Of a DNA stretch of 64,000 nucleotides, positions 40,745 to 52,520 are shown in pieces. Numbering within the stretch: the stretch's first letter is position 1; each line of letters opens with the position of its first letter. The position numbers and the translations under genes were made by a program. The stretch lies in contig CAWAPS010000007.1 in assembly GCA_963783945.1 (NCBI GenBank), positions 1-64,000 of the forward strand. Direction: 5' to 3'. The notes below the pieces were generated by a model. The model made no database searches and was not told where the DNA came from. It saw only the letters and a list, made by a program, of their open reading frames with translations. The DNA is from CAWAPS01 sp963783945. Lineage in GTDB: Bacteria; Actinomycetota; Acidimicrobiia; Acidimicrobiales; Palsa-688.

Positions 40745-42169
40745 TCAGTCGACCCGAATTCCTTTGCTCTCTTGCGGTTGAACGTTCGTAAGGTTGATCA
40801 AAAAGCGCGGCCGGGAAGACTCAAAAGTCGCCTGGAACCCGACCGTGGCGGGGACTGTAGCGGAGGACCGGAAATCTGTCAATCCGAAGCGGTTCGACGG
40901 GTTGGCATGTGATCCGGTGCCGATCACGGTTCGGGCGGCATTCTTTTCGATCGCATCCAGACGATCCCTTGCCATGCCGCGCGTCGCGCTTGGCCAGAAT
41001 CGCCGCCGCCTCATCGAGCTCGGCGGCCGCGATGCCGCGTTTCCTGGCTTGCTTCCGAAGTTTGTAGAGCCGCAGCGGCAGGCGAAGATCGGCCGGTTGA
41101 CAGGGGAAATCAGGCTCGATGAATTGGCGGCGAAGGCGCTGAACGACTTCCAGATCGCGGTAGCCGAACTCGATGGACGGCTCGATGATGGTCCCTTCAC
41201 CCCAGTCATTCCAGGTGCTGATCTGGACGAGCGGCAAGCCGCTCTTGAGCGCTGCTTCGAGTGTTGTCGCGAACGTTTTGCCTGCGTTGTCGTCGATCGC
41301 GCCCCAGCTCTTGTGGACCTTCGCCTGCTCGTAGATATCGTGGAATCGAGGGAATGCGACCGCCATCGCCGGCGGGCCAGGTGCTTGCTGTTTTGTAGAA
41401 TGAGTCTTGCGCCTTCAGTGCCGACCTGGGGTACCGGCCAATCGAAGGCACCCGAGGCGGCACCGCGCCGGGCGTGTTCGCTGAGATAGAGCAGTGGATT
41501 TGCAGACCCTTTGAGCGCATCGGTCCACTCCGCGTCGGTCAAGCCGTCACGTCCAAACGAGAGCAGTACCGGCCAGTTGTCGAGCTTCAGGTATGCGGGC
41601 TCGCCGAACCAGTTCTTTCGGAGCCATTCGATCTCGCGCCGTGCGTGCTCGACGCGTTCGCGTCGATTTCAACTACCAGCCTCGACGAGCTTGGGAATCG
41701 TCTGATCTTCGTAGCAGACGGCGAACTCAAGACCGGTCTTGACCGCCTGGCTCACGAACGCTGACGCGTGGCGGTGGATGCTGGCGTAATCGAAGTGGTC
41801 GACGGTTCCGTACCAGTCGAAGATGACGCCATCGATGCCCGCCAGTTTCATCAGGAGAGCGTGGTACTCGATCACGTCCGGATCGCCCGAGTCGTACGGC
41901 CCGATCAGCGGCCGATAGTGTGACGCGATCGTCGGCTTGCCCGACTCTTTGCGTTCCGGGTCAAACGCGCCCATCGTCCAGTGCCAGCCCCAGTGCGGGC
42001 TGTGCGGCTTCGCCTCATACCACGGCATGTAGTGGGCCAGGATGCGAGCCTGGGGTTTAGGATTGTCCGACGATTTCGGCGGTTGGGCGGTTACGGCGTC
42101 TGGGACGACAAGAATCAAGAGTGCCAGGAGCACGGATCTGAAGAGGCACGGGCCGATGTCATGGGGCAT
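40745..42169 (-). CDS. Secreted GH99/GH71-like glycoside hydrolase, frameshifted
   Basis: The signal peptide is FRSVLLALLILVVPDAVTAQ. The start of the barrel is ILAHYMPWYEAKPHSPHWGW with HWTMGAFDPE, IASHYRPLIGPYDSGDPDVI, EYHALLMKLAGIDGVIFDWY and SQAVKTGLEFAVCYEDQTIP. After breaks: LDNWPVLLSFGRDGLTDAEW, AFPRFHDIYEQAKVHKSWGA, LPLVQISTWNDWGEGTIIEP and EFGYRDLEVVQRLRRQF, ending NVQPQESKGIRVD. The motifs HYMPWY and NDWGEGTIIEP (with a candidate catalytic Glu) are those of the GH99/GH71-like proteins abundant in planctomycetes; GH99 includes endo-alpha-mannosidases. Breaks near 41668, 41380 and 40975. Substrate not predictable. Confidence 0.8.
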
Positions 42170-42180
42170 GGGAGATGGCC

Positions 42181-42426
42181 TCACGGATTGCGCATCTGAT
42201 CGTCTTGCATCGTTGGGAGATCGGGTACCTTGGTCAGAACGGAATCGAATGCCGAACGACTTGCACGTGCGGCACGTTCTTCGAGGTATTCGGCCGTCAT
42301 GAGCGCCGACATCTTCTCGGCGACGGCGGTCGTGATGAGCTGATTGATCGAGACGCCTTCACGCTCGGCGACCTCCTTCAACTGCTTATGCAACGACTCG
42401 GGCAGTCGCAGGCTGAGCGTGCTCAT
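42181..42426 (-). CDS. HicB/CopG-type ribbon-helix-helix antitoxin
   Basis: 81 residues, intact. STLSLRLPESLHKQLKEVAE then REGVSINQLITTAVAEKMSA is a typical ribbon-helix-helix DNA-binding unit (beta strand with TLSLRLP, then two helices). The tail EYLEERAARASRSAFDSVLT is where such proteins hold a toxin. Its start overlaps the stop of the PIN gene (ATGA), so the pair is one operon with the toxin first. It would bind the PIN toxin and repress the operon. The partner is truncated, so this may now be an orphan antitoxin. Confidence 0.82.
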   Translation of the reverse strand: MSTLSLRLPESLHKQLKEVAEREGVSINQLITTAVAEKMSALMTAEYLEERAARASRSAFDSVLTKVPDLPTMQDDQMRNP

Positions 42427-42647
42427 TGATTCTCTCCGATTCTGGACAAGAATTCTCGAGGTGTCATGACCCAGAGACCAAATTGTTCGACCCCGACAAA
42501 ATCCTTGCGATTGAACGTGACGATACCCTCACAGTTTGCCGCGACCGCGAGTTCGAGCAAAAGATCATCCTTCGGGTCTCGAAGGATTGGGCGCCAGAGG
42601 TAGTAAATGCGCTGGCGACGCCCCACAAGACAAACGTAGTCAATCAC
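42423..42647 (-). pseudogene. PIN-domain toxin, N-terminally truncated
   Basis: Only about 74 residues: IDYVCLVGRRQRIYYLWRPI, LRDPKDDLLLELAVAANCEG, IVTFNRKDFVGVEQFGLWVM, TPREFLSRIGENQ. This is the second half of a PIN RNase (about 135-140 residues), including the acidic DPKDD and NRKDF motifs. The first strand with its catalytic Asp (LDTN) is absent, and the DNA upstream (42648-42760) shows no remnant of it. It would be inactive. It forms a 4-nt overlap with the antitoxin. Confidence 0.8.
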
Positions 42648-42782
42648 GGGACAAGGTCGGCGGAGTTACCCCGCCAGTGCATTCCGCAACCGCGAGTCCA
42701 AACCGCAGGAATGAACTCGCCCGGCAGGATTAAGCACTCCACGTCACCAAGCATTTAGCGGGACATCAGACTAAAGTCTGAC

Positions 42783-44930
42783 CTACGGGTCTTTCCGCAA
42801 CGGGTCTTGCAAGTGATAGACGATGATTTTCGCCTTCGAAGTCTTCTTCGACGAAGATGAGGTAGGATCCGTCGTCCAACCGCGTGGCGCGGAGGGCGTC
42901 GCGGAAATCGACCCAGCCGCTTTCGCGATGAACTTCGGGGCCGGGTGCAAGCGTGCCCAGGTGGCGTCCTGTTTCCTTGTCATAGACGAAGACGTTGGCA
43001 CTCTTGCAATCGACCGTGAAAAACAGGTCTCCCGCGACACAGAACGATACCATGAAACGCTCGCCTGCCTTGTACGGTAGGTCGAGCGAAACCGTGGCTT
43101 CAGAGGGACCTTGGACCAGCGTCGAATCGCGCGACGACCGTTCCGGCTGTTCCCCATTCGCCGCCTGTGATGGGTTGTCTGCGGTCTGGCCCGTCAGCCA
43201 CATCACGTCGGAGGCCGGTTCGTACTCGGTGCGGAGCAGCTCAGTAAATGGGGCAGGCATCTCCAGATGCTCGGGCTTCGGGTCGTACGAGGGTTTCCAT
43301 GCGAATCGAGGCCAAGGAACTTCCACCGCCAGATGCCGGTTTCACGGCCGGCCTGCCAGAGGTTTCCGGCCAGATCCACGTTGCTCGCCCAGTATTCGCC
43401 GGTCGGACCCTCCGTGCCGGCATATTCGCCGGGGTCGAATCCGCCGTTGCCGTTGGCGTCTCGCCAGAGCCAGCGGCCGCTTCAGGCTGGCCGGCTGGCC
43501 GCCAGTCCGATTTCTCGGCCTTCAGCGGGCCGGCAGCTGAGGACCACGCTGGGCATCGCGATATCGCCCTCGAGACGATAGAGGCCAAGCACACCCTGCC
43601 ACATTCCGCGCTGGCACAGAAACGTCTTGCCGCGCAAGCAGGCGCACGCTGGTGCCGCACTGAAGGGCGGGCAGATGCAGTCGCAAGTCATCAGGAAAGC
43701 GAAATGGGTCGAGTGTGTGGGCCACCCACTTCCAGCCCTGGCCGGGCGCCGCCGAGGGATCGAACGCGTAACGATCATCGGCAGTGAAGACGTCGCGCCC
43801 GTCGCTACCGGCAAGACTATCCGCGACATCCAGAAACTCGAGACCAAGCACCTCCCAGTTGAGCGTGTGTTCGTGGCGAAAACGCGCGCAAGACCGTGCC
43901 GCCGCGGGGAACGTTGCAGGCGACGTAGAAGTTGCCTGCAGCGTCAAAACCCGCTCCGGCCGGCCCGGCCAACCGATACGGACCGGCGCGGCCCGGATTC
44001 GGCCCGGCAAAAATCCCGCCCTCCTCACCGAAGGTGTCGACCAGCTTCGCTGCCCGATCGCCCACATCAAAGAAGAGAACCTGCTGCCTGGGGCCATTAT
44101 CCGTGACGATCAGACGCCCGTCTGTGGGCGAAGCTCGAGTGAGGTGGCGACAGATGTCTCGGGAAGAGGAACGCTCATCTCGCGGGCTGCTCGCCTCGGC
44201 CGTGAACGAGAGCACGTTCTTGCCGCCGTGCTGGATGGTCCAGACGTTTCCCGACCGATCGAGGGCCAGCCGTTCGGGCATCGTCGCGGCGAAATCACGC
44301 ACTGGCGCCATCGTCTGGACATCAAACACGCGAATCCGGTCCCGAGAGCGTGTCGGCCACGTAGAGAAGTTTGCCGTCGCTTGCCAGGCCGCGCAGCGAT
44401 CAGGTCATGGTTGTCCGGGGCTTCACGGAAGACGACCATGTTTTGTGAAACGCGTTTTGCCGCCCGGGAACGGTGCGACCTTGCCGTCGATGCGTGTAGC
44501 GGGAGACGCCGAACAAACACATCGGCACATCCCTGCGTGTCTCTCCAGCGGCGACCTCGGGCTGATCCTCTCGCACGCAGGTGTGTGCATAAAAGAGATA
44601 TTCTTCATCCGCTGCGATTGCCTTGCCGCCGCGCATGTGAGTGTGATCGAGCTTCGCAACCGGTCTGCCTTCCTTGTAGAGCCCTACCTCGCGGCCCGCC
44701 TCGTCCCAGAAGCTGCCTACGACACACGTGCCGTCGGGCAGCACGCACAGGCTCTCGGCGAAATTCTGGACCCAATCCGGTCCGCCGCCGAAGGAATTGC
44801 CGAGCCAGGAGGTTGTGTAACGCAGCGGCGCAGGCTCGTCGGCCACGGCGGATGATGTCGGGCAGCCAAGCAGAGCCAGGAGCCCCACCAACCGGCAAAG
44901 TGGCCCGTGCGATGCTTTGCTTTGTCTCAT
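42783..44930 (-). CDS. Secreted beta-propeller (NHL-like) protein, many frameshifts
   Basis: The start at 44930 gives a signal peptide (GPLCRLVGLLALLGCPTSSA). The mature N-terminus is TTSWLGNSFGGGPDWVQNFA, SLCVLPDGTCVVGSFWDEAG and AADEEYLFYAHT, a style known from planctomycete NHL/SMP-30-like propellers. Later frames give VQTMAPVRDFAATMPERLAL, NVWTIQHGGKNVLSFTAEAS, GRLIVTDNGPRQQVLFFDVG, and the C-terminal part VSLDLPYKAGERFMVSFCVA, GDLFFTVDCKSANVFVYDKE, IVYHLQDPLRKDP. About 700 residues with at least six indels. Probably a surface or periplasmic binding or scaffold protein. The final stop is either 42783 or 42766, depending on the last frame. Confidence 0.65.
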
Positions 44931-45018
44931 CGTCGCTGCCTCGAAACGGAATTCTCGCCAACTGGCGGTCTGCACGGCTTTACGGCAACCGGCTATCTTT
45001 CCCATCAAACTTCTGTGC

Positions 45019-45056
45019 AAAAAATCGATTGGTGCTGCCTGCTCGTGATACTACTA
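45019..45056 (+). promoter_or_regulatory. Promoter-like block upstream of the giant ECF sigma gene
   Basis: AAAAAATCGA, a 17-nt spacer, and TGATACTACTA. The same two boxes at the same distance occur before the paralog (49233-49270), while the spacer between them differs. Conserved boxes with a free spacer of about 17 nt is how a promoter looks. The ATG follows after 2 nt, so transcription would be leaderless or the block may act in translation instead. Confidence 0.45.
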
Positions 45057-45058
45057 GG

Positions 45059-48000
45059 ATGATAACACAATCGCACACCATCTTTGCGGAGGTGTTCAGG
45101 GCTGTGAGCGGCGGATCATCGGGCTCGGCAAGTGAATATCTGACGGCACTATTCCGAGCGGGCACACTCTCGAACAAGAGCGACTCCGAGCTTCTCGAGC
45201 AGTTCATTTCCGCGAGCTCAGAGCGAGATGAGAGCGCCGAGCTCGCGTTCTCGGTGCTGCTCGAGAGGCATGGCGCGATGGTGCTCCGGGTTTGTCGCGG
45301 CGTGCTGGGCAATGAACATCAAGCGGAGGATGCGTTTCAGGCGACGTTCCTCGTTCTCGCCGGCCGGGCCAGGTCGATTCGCCGGCAGGTGTCGGTTGCA
45401 TCGTGGCTGTATGGCGTGGCGCTGCGGGTCGCGGGAACGGAACGATCACGTGCCGCACGGCGAGAGCGACACGAGCGGAGACATGCCATGATGAAGCCTG
45501 GGCCGACGGCAAGCGCGCGGCCGGATGACGAGTCTGCGCGGGCGCTGCACCAGGAGATCGGGCGACTACCGGAGCGATATCGCTCGGCCGTAGTTTTGTG
45601 CTACCTGGAGGGTCTCACGCACGAGGCGGCGGCCGAGCGGCTGGGACGCCCGGTGGGCACCGTGCGCAGCCGTCTGGCCACAGCCCGTGATCGCCTGAAG
45701 GCTCGCTTGACTCGCCGCGGTCTGGCGCCTGCGGTGATTCCGGCATTCTTGTCGCCGGACGCGATCTCGACCGTTTTGCCGGCGGCCCTTGAAGAGGCCA
45801 CGCTACGAGCGTCGATCGGGGTGGTCGTCGGAAAGACGTCGATCACCGGTGTTGCTTCCGCCGATGCCATCGCATTGATGGAGGGAACGATGAAGAACAT
45901 GATGATCGGACGAGTTGTTGTTGCGGTCACGACTGTTCTGGCCGCGGGGTTAGTCACCGCGGGCGTGGGGGTGATTGTGTATGCGGCGCTTGCACGTGAG
46001 AACAACACCGCGCCGGTCCGTATGCTCGACGATGCGGCCGTGCCGCGAGAATCGGCCGGGCAAGAAAATGGTGCCAAACAAGAGGCCCAGCGCGGATCGG
46101 CACCGATCGCAAAGGATCGGGAAGCGGTGGGCAAGACGCCAATGAAGCGTCCCGAGCCAATCTTCATTCAGGTGGAAGCAATCGACTCGCATGGAAAGCC
46201 GCTCGCGGGAGCGCAGGTCGGCGTTTCCGTTTCCTATTCGCCGCGGCGTACGCGGGAGTTGTCGAGAATGCACAACTCCGTGTCGGATAAGCACGGTCGA
46301 GCGTCGTCGAGCATACTTGATCTCGCGCCGGAGAACAAGCGCAGGCGGCAACCATCTGGGCCTACAAACCCGGGCGGTCCCTGGCCTGGAAGAGCTTGAC
46401 GCTCACGGCGGAGTCGCCGGCGCCGGTGCGGTTAACACTCGAGGATCCCGTGAATCGCACGATGACCGTGGTCGGGCATGATGGCCGGCCGATCGAAGGC
46501 GTGTGGGTTGTTCCACGTGTGCTCCAGATCGGCGGGACTCGCAGTGCGGCTTCGATACCTGACGAGTGGCTCCAGGAACTCGCACGGACCACGGACGAAA
46601 ACGGCGCGGTGGCGATTACCTGCGTTCCCCGGAGCATGAACATGCTCACGTTTAACGTTGTCGGGGCGGGAATTGCGCAGCACACACTCGAAGTTCCCCC
46701 GCCTGAGGGCAAGGACAAATACGTGGTCAAGCTGGGACGGATCGGGCGATTGGTTGGTGTGGCGCAGAACGAGTCGGGTGACCCTGTGGTGGACGCGCCG
46801 GTGAGCGTCTGGGTTCGCGCGTCGGGCACCCGGTCGCCGGGGGTTGGCGCGCCTCGCGGCCGGCGCCGTGCCACGCGAACGGAAGCGATTGGGCTGGAGC
46901 GCGAGCTGATGCGCACAGGCCCCGAAGGGGCGTTCCGGACTCCGGCGGCTCTGCTTGGGGGAATGAGCTATCGCGTGTCGATCCGCCACGAAGGGTATGC
47001 GCCGTTTGTCTCCGAGTGGGTGGTGCTTGATGGCGAGCGCACGGCCGTCTCGGCGATCCGGCTGCGGGCGCTAAGACGTTTGAATGGCTTGGTCCGGGAT
47101 AAACAGGGCCAGCCGGTCGCCGGTGCCAGAGTATTCCTGCCGTCGCGTGGTCCATCGGCGACTACAGATTCCTTGGGGCACTTTGAGCTGGGCGGGATCG
47201 AGCCCGAAAAGACGTTTCTGCTGGTGCAGAAAGCGGGTTTCCGATTCCAGGGCTGGCCGCTTGATGCCTCGGTGACCCATGGCGAGATGCGGCTGACGCT
47301 CGCGCGTGCAAGCGAGCCGCCCGAACAAGTCATCACTCCGTCGACTGACCCACTTCCCGCCGCCGAAATGAAGGCCCTGGGCGCGCGCCTTCTTGAACAG
47401 TCCCTGAAATCGGTGCTGGCCGGCGACGACGATTTCGCCAAGTACATGCCGCTCATGAGTGTGATGGAATTCGAGCCCGGCCGTGTTCGCGAGATTCTGA
47501 ACGAGGGCAAGATCAAGAACGCCCGAATCGTGGAGCAGTTGCGCGGCGAGCTGGCAATCCGGTCGGCTGGGAAGGACGCAACCGACGCTCAGGCTCAAGT
47601 GGCGGCGATCTCGGAGCCGCGTTTAAAAGTGAACTTGCTGGTCCGGCTGGCGGCAGCGCTTCCGAAATCGGCCCAGGATCGCAAGCGAGCGCTGCTCGAT
47701 GAAGCGATCGTCCAGGCGCGGGCGATCCCGGCGGTCCCGGTCAAACTCAGCACGCTCGGACCCGTCATCAAAGAGCTGCTGGATCTTGGCATGCGTAAAT
47801 CGGCGAAGCCGCTCGTGGAGGAGGGGCTCAAGATCCTGAATTCGAGGCCGATCGGCAATCCAACGTTCGCGTCCGTTTTCATGGACCAGGCTGCACGGCT
47901 CGATCCCGCGGAGGCTCTGGCACGAATCCAGAAGATGCCGAACCCGGGCGACCGAGACATGCGATACGGCAACGCCGCTGTCGAAATGGCGGCTTCTCAC

Positions 48001-48783
48001 CCGGCCGAAGCCGAACGGTGTTTCGGATTGATCGAAAAACGGAGCGGTTTCTTGATGTACGGAGCCGTCGTTCGGCTTTGTCGGCGGCTGGCCGAAGTCG
48101 ATCTGCCGCGCGCCCGACGGATCGCCGCCGGCATCGAAACGCCGGGGTCGCGTGCGTGTGCATGGGCGTCCACCGCGATCGGCGTGGCCGCCCATGACAA
48201 AGCGGCCGCCCTTGAGTCGCTCGATCGCGCACTCGAGGCCATCGACAGCATGCTGGAATCCGGACCGGGTGTTGAACCGATCACGAACCTGGATGGCATG
48301 GATACGCTCTATCCGACCAACCCGGCAGCCGTGATCTTGCCGGTCGTCGAACAGGTCGCACCGGAGCGTTTGGCCGAGTTCTTCTGGCGAGCGGTGGCGC
48401 TTCACACGCGAATCGATGCTGACGACGAAGACCGGCTTCAGAGCTCCGCAATCGGCGCCGAGTGCATGTTGCTTTCACACTTTAACCGCGACGCGGCAGC
48501 CGTTTTGTTCGAGCCGATGAATGCTTATGTTCAATCGGTCGTGGCGGAAAAGAGTCGAAGCGGCGAGCTGACATCGAGCGTGCTCACCGCCAAAGCCTGC
48601 CTGGACCCGAAGGCCGGCGTGCAGTTGCTCGAGCAGTTGCCCGCAGCCGAGGTGCTATCCCCCGCTGAGGGCTGGAACGAGGCCCGCCTGCTTATAGCAG
48701 AGGCCTTTTCACTACCTCACGATTTACGGTGGCGGCGGCTCTGGCGATCAATCAGGGCGCAGCTTCCACTTGAAGTTGAATAG
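45059..48783 (+). CDS. Giant ECF sigma factor with TM anchor and extracytoplasmic extension (one frameshift)
   Basis: About 1240 residues. N-terminal ECF sigma: region 2 (LLERHGAMVLRVCRGVLGNE, HQAEDAFQATFLVLAGRARS) and region 4 (IGRLPERYRSAVVLCYLEGL, THEAAAERLGRPVGTVRSRL), residues about 45-225. One TM helix follows (VVVAVTTVLAAGLVTAGVGV), then a linker, several carboxypeptidase-regulatory-like beta domains (VEAIDSHGKPLAGAQVGVSV; LNGLVRDKQGQPVAGARVFL) and a C-terminal helical repeat half rich in ARxIAxGI / LDRALEAIDSM units. One base shift near 46345 (before IWAYKPGRS) is the only break. Such membrane-tethered ECF sigmas are known from planctomycetes; a signal at the extension could release or hold the sigma. 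A shortened paralog follows downstream. Next neighbours are glycosidase copies, a possible regulon. Confidence 0.88.
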
Positions 48784-48848
48784 CGTCGTGTCTCTATCAG
48801 CGGTACTCTGGCCTCAGTGTAGATTCGTGGCAGGCCAGAGACTCCGAG

Positions 48849-49262
48849 ATGAAAACACAACGTCGTTCATTTGCCCGCCAGATCGGCCTTTCGTTCGCGA
48901 TCGCGGCATCCATTCCCGGCTTCGCACAGCAAGTCAAGCTGGTCGAGCGGCCGCCTGGCCCGCACGGCAGCCCGCGCCCAGCGCGCGGTGCCCGCAACGT
49001 GCCGCTGCGCACGAGCATCTACTGCGAGCTGGAAGGCGCCCAGGGTGCGCAAGGCGCAGAGGTTCGGCCTGAATCCGTCTCGGTCAGCCTTCAGCCGGAA
49101 GGCGGCGCTCGAGTCGAAATGCTCCGATCCGGCGGACGCTTTGCGGAGGGCTGTCGCGGCTGGCTGCGCCCGAAGCAGGACCTGCAAGGCAAGAAGTCAC
49201 TCGCCGTGTACGTCATTCCTCTTGTTTCCCGAAAAAAATCGAAGGTAACTCTTCCCTGGTGA
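48849..49262 (+). pseudogene. 5' fragment of a clan-A glycosidase gene
   Basis: 137 residues. From residue 24 on it copies the start of the glycosidase at 52521: VPLRTSIYCELEGAQGAQ, SVSVSLQPEGGARVEMLRSG, GWLRPKQDLQGKKSLAVYV. At about 49215 the match stops and 17 unrelated residues (PLVSRKKSKVTLPW) lead to a stop. The signal peptide (SFARQIGLSFAIAASIPGFA) is intact. The remaining 780 codons are gone, replaced by the upstream block of the ECF paralog. It marks a tandem duplication followed by deletion. Confidence 0.88.
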
Positions 49263-49270
49263 TACTACTA
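49233..49270 (+). promoter_or_regulatory. Second copy of the promoter-like block
   Basis: AAAAAATCGA, 17 nt, TGATACTACTA, as at 45019-45056. Here the ATG that follows in the first copy is lost (AAACGATCGCAC instead), so the paralog must start further down, at GTG 49317. Confidence 0.45.
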
Positions 49271-49316
49271 AACGATCGCACGACCACGCCCCGAACTTTC
49301 CGGAGGGGATTCGACC

Positions 49317-52300
49317 GTGAGCACCGGACCATCGGGCTCGGCGACTGGATACCTGACAGCGCTGTTTCGCGACGGGACGCTGGCGAGCAAGAGCGACTCG
49401 GAGCTGCTCGAGCATGCGGTGATCCGCAAATCCTCGATCGGCCATATCGCTTCGGCGGAAGCGATCGCATTGATGGAGATTACGATGAAAAACATGATGA
49501 TCGGGCGAGTCGTATTCGCGATCGGGTCGGTTCTCGCCGTCGGCTTTTGCACTCTGGGCGCGGCGGTCGTTGCGTACGCGGCACTGGCGCACGGGCGTGA
49601 TTTTGGCCGGAGTCGTATCGCTGATCCCGGGGTTGCCACACCAGAACCCAGCCCACGGGAAGAACGTGCGGCTCAAGCTGCTGGTCAGAGGACGGTACCT
49701 GTCGTGCAGAAGCAGGCTCGTTCGGGCCAGAAAAGGCGCGCTGATTCCCAGCCGATCGTTATCCTGGTCGAGACAGTCGATTCACAGGGAAAGCCACTTT
49801 CGTTTGTACGCGTTGGGACGTCGGTTTCCTATGCGCCTCCGCGCACTGGGCTGCAATCAGCAATGATTCAGTCCGCAACCAATGAGCTTGGGCGCGCGCA
49901 ATCGGCCCGAGTGGACGTGACGCCTGGGGAGCACGCCCAGTCTGCGGATATCTGGGCCTACAAGCCTGGACGGGCGCTGCGCGCATCAGCCTGTCGCTGT
50001 CGGGAAAGGTGGCGAATCCAGTACGACTCACACTGGAAGACCCGGCACCTCGAACCATTCGAGCGGTGGGGCACGACGGCAAGCCCATCGAGGGTCTGCG
50101 CATCGTTCCTCGCAAGCTCCAATTCGGCCGTCGCAGCGTTGTTGCGATTCCCGATAAATGGCTCGCAGACCTGCGCGGATCACGGACGAGAACGGTGCAG
50201 TGGCGATCACGACTGTTCCGCGCAACATGAATATATTGACGGTTCACGTCATCGGGCGCGATATTGTGCAACACGAGCTCGGAGTCCCGGAACCTGAGGC
50301 GCCAGGCAAATACGTCATCAAGTTGGGAAAACCGGGGCGATTGGTTGGCGTCGTCCGGGATGAGTCTGGCGAGCCCATGGTTGATCTGCCTGTGAGTGTC
50401 TGGGTTCGCGCTTCGGGCGACTTGCCCGCGGCCGTTGGCATGCCGCGCGGCCGGCGCCGGGCCACACGAACGCAAGCCATCGGGCTTGATTCCGCACGGA
50501 TGCGCACCGGCCCTGAAGGCGCTTTTCGGACACCGCCGACTCTGCTCGGTGGAATGAGCTATCGCGTGGCGATCAGCCAGGATGGATTTGCCCCGTTCGT
50601 GTCGGAATGGGTCAAGCTCGATGGCGAGCGCGCAGCGGTGGGTCCAATCAAGCTCCGTGCTCTGCGGAAGCTGGCGGGATTCGTTCGCGACCGACAGGGC
50701 CAGCCCGTCGCCCATGCCAAGGTCTTTCTACCCTCACAGGCTGCCGCAACGAAAACGGATGCGACCGGGCGGTTCGAGCTCGCGGGAATTGAGCCCGAGA
50801 AGACCTTCGTGCTCGTGCAGCACGCTGGGTTTCGCTTCCAGGGCTGGCCAATCGACCCGGCGAATCCCGCTGCCGCGATGTCCCTCACGCTTGCGCGCAC
50901 GACTGAGCCGCCTGAGCAAGTTATCGCCGCGCAGCCCGATCGGCTTTCCGATGCGGAATTCAAAACGTTGGGTGAACATCTGCTCGAGTCGTCACTAAAA
51001 ATCGTGATGGCCAGGCAGGGCGATTCGGGCAAGCAGTTGCCGCTCATGACCGTGGTCGAGTTTGCGCCCGACCGGGTGCGTGAGATTCTTGACAAAGGGG
51101 AGATCAAGGAACCCTGGCGTGTTGCGCTCCTGCGCGGAGAGGTGGCAATTCAGGCCGCTGCGAAGGACATGATCGATGCGACCGCTCAAGTGGCGGCGAT
51201 CTCCGATGTACGATCCCGGGTGAATTTCCTGGTGCGCCTGGCGCGGGTGTTGCCGAAAACGGCCGGAGATCGCAGGCGGGCGCTGCTGGAGGAGGCGATC
51301 GTTCAGGCGCGGGCACTTCCGGCGCTTCCTCCCAAGCTCATGACGCTTGCCGTTTTGGTCAAAGGATTACTCGACGCTGATATGGTCGAGCAAGCCAGAA
51401 TGCTCTCAGGCGAGGGGATCAAGATCATGGACTCTCAACCGCCAAGTCGGGCGAGCCGCACCCGTGATTTTCTCGCGCAGTTTGCACGCGTCGACCCCGC
51501 GCAGGCGCAGGCGCGAATCCAGAAGGTCTCCGAGCAGGACGAGCGAGACGCGTGTTACGGCGATGCTGCGATTGCGATCGGTGTTTCTCGGCCCGACGAA
51601 GCTGAGCGGTTTTTCAACCTCATCGAAAATCGCATCGGAATCCAGATATTCTCCGTCGCGAATCGGCTCTGCAAGCGGCTCGGCAAGGTCGATGTCGCGC
51701 GGGCCCGGAGGATTGCCGAGGGAATTGAAGGGCGCGGAACGCGCGCATGTGCGTTCGTCTCGATCGCACTTGGTGCTTCGGAACGCGATCAGCACTCTGT
51801 TCGAGCGTTGCTGGACCGTTCGCTCGAGACGATTGATCAGGTGATCGAATCGGGGCGGGGAGCCGAGCCCCGAGTGCTCCTTTCCGGTGTGGTTGCGCTT
51901 TATCCAACCAATCCCGCGGCGGAAGTGCTGCCGATCGTCGAGCGCGTTGCGCCGGATCGATTGGCCGAATTCTTCTGGCGCGCCGTGGCGCTTCATGAGC
52001 GCATTCGGCGCGACGACGAAGACCGGCTCCAAGCGTCCGCTGTCGGAACAGAGTGTTCTCTGCTTGCTCACTACGATCATGATGCTGCGGCCGCGCTCTT
52101 CGAGCCAATGAATGCTTATATTCAATCGGTCATGGCAGAGCAGAATCGCGGCGGTGAAGTCACGGAGGCTGCTCTCAGAGCCAAGGCGTGCATTGATCCC
52201 GCCACCGGCGTCGCCCTGCTCGACCAGGTTCCTCCGGACGAGCTGCAATCGCCCATCGACGGGTGGCTCGAAACACGTCTGCCGCTGGCGAAGGCGTTTC

Positions 52301-52377
52301 TTGCGCCGCGTGAAAAGCGGTGGGCGTATCTGTGGCAGGGTGGGACTGCGCAGTCGCTGATTGAAGATGATTGGTGA
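49317..52377 (+). CDS. Sigma-less paralog of the giant ECF protein (frameshifted)
   Basis: About 1020 residues. It begins like its neighbour (GSATGYLTALFRDGTLASKS, DSELLEH) but jumps directly to SSIGHIASAEAIALMEITMK with NMMIGRVVFAIGSVLA. About 618 nt (206 codons) carrying all of sigma regions 2 and 4 are missing, in frame. The TM helix, beta domains (VETVDSQGKPLSFVRVGTSV; LAGFVRDRQGQPVAHAKVFL) and the helical C-terminal half are kept, about 65-70 per cent similar by eye. Single-base breaks lie near 49980 and 50170. It cannot act as a sigma factor. It may be a free sensor/decoy domain in the envelope or a decaying duplicate. The long conserved C-terminal half argues that it was kept for some time. 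Confidence 0.85.
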
Positions 52378-52520
52378 ACACTCGCCACACGGCGCACGAC
52401 TGCTGCAGTACGGGCAACGGCAGACCCAGTGCCAACCCCCCGAAAAGTTGAATGGTTGTTCGCGACCGAGATCGGTAGGCTGGTCTGCGTGAAGCTCCAT
52501 CGCTCCCCAGAGCCACCGAT

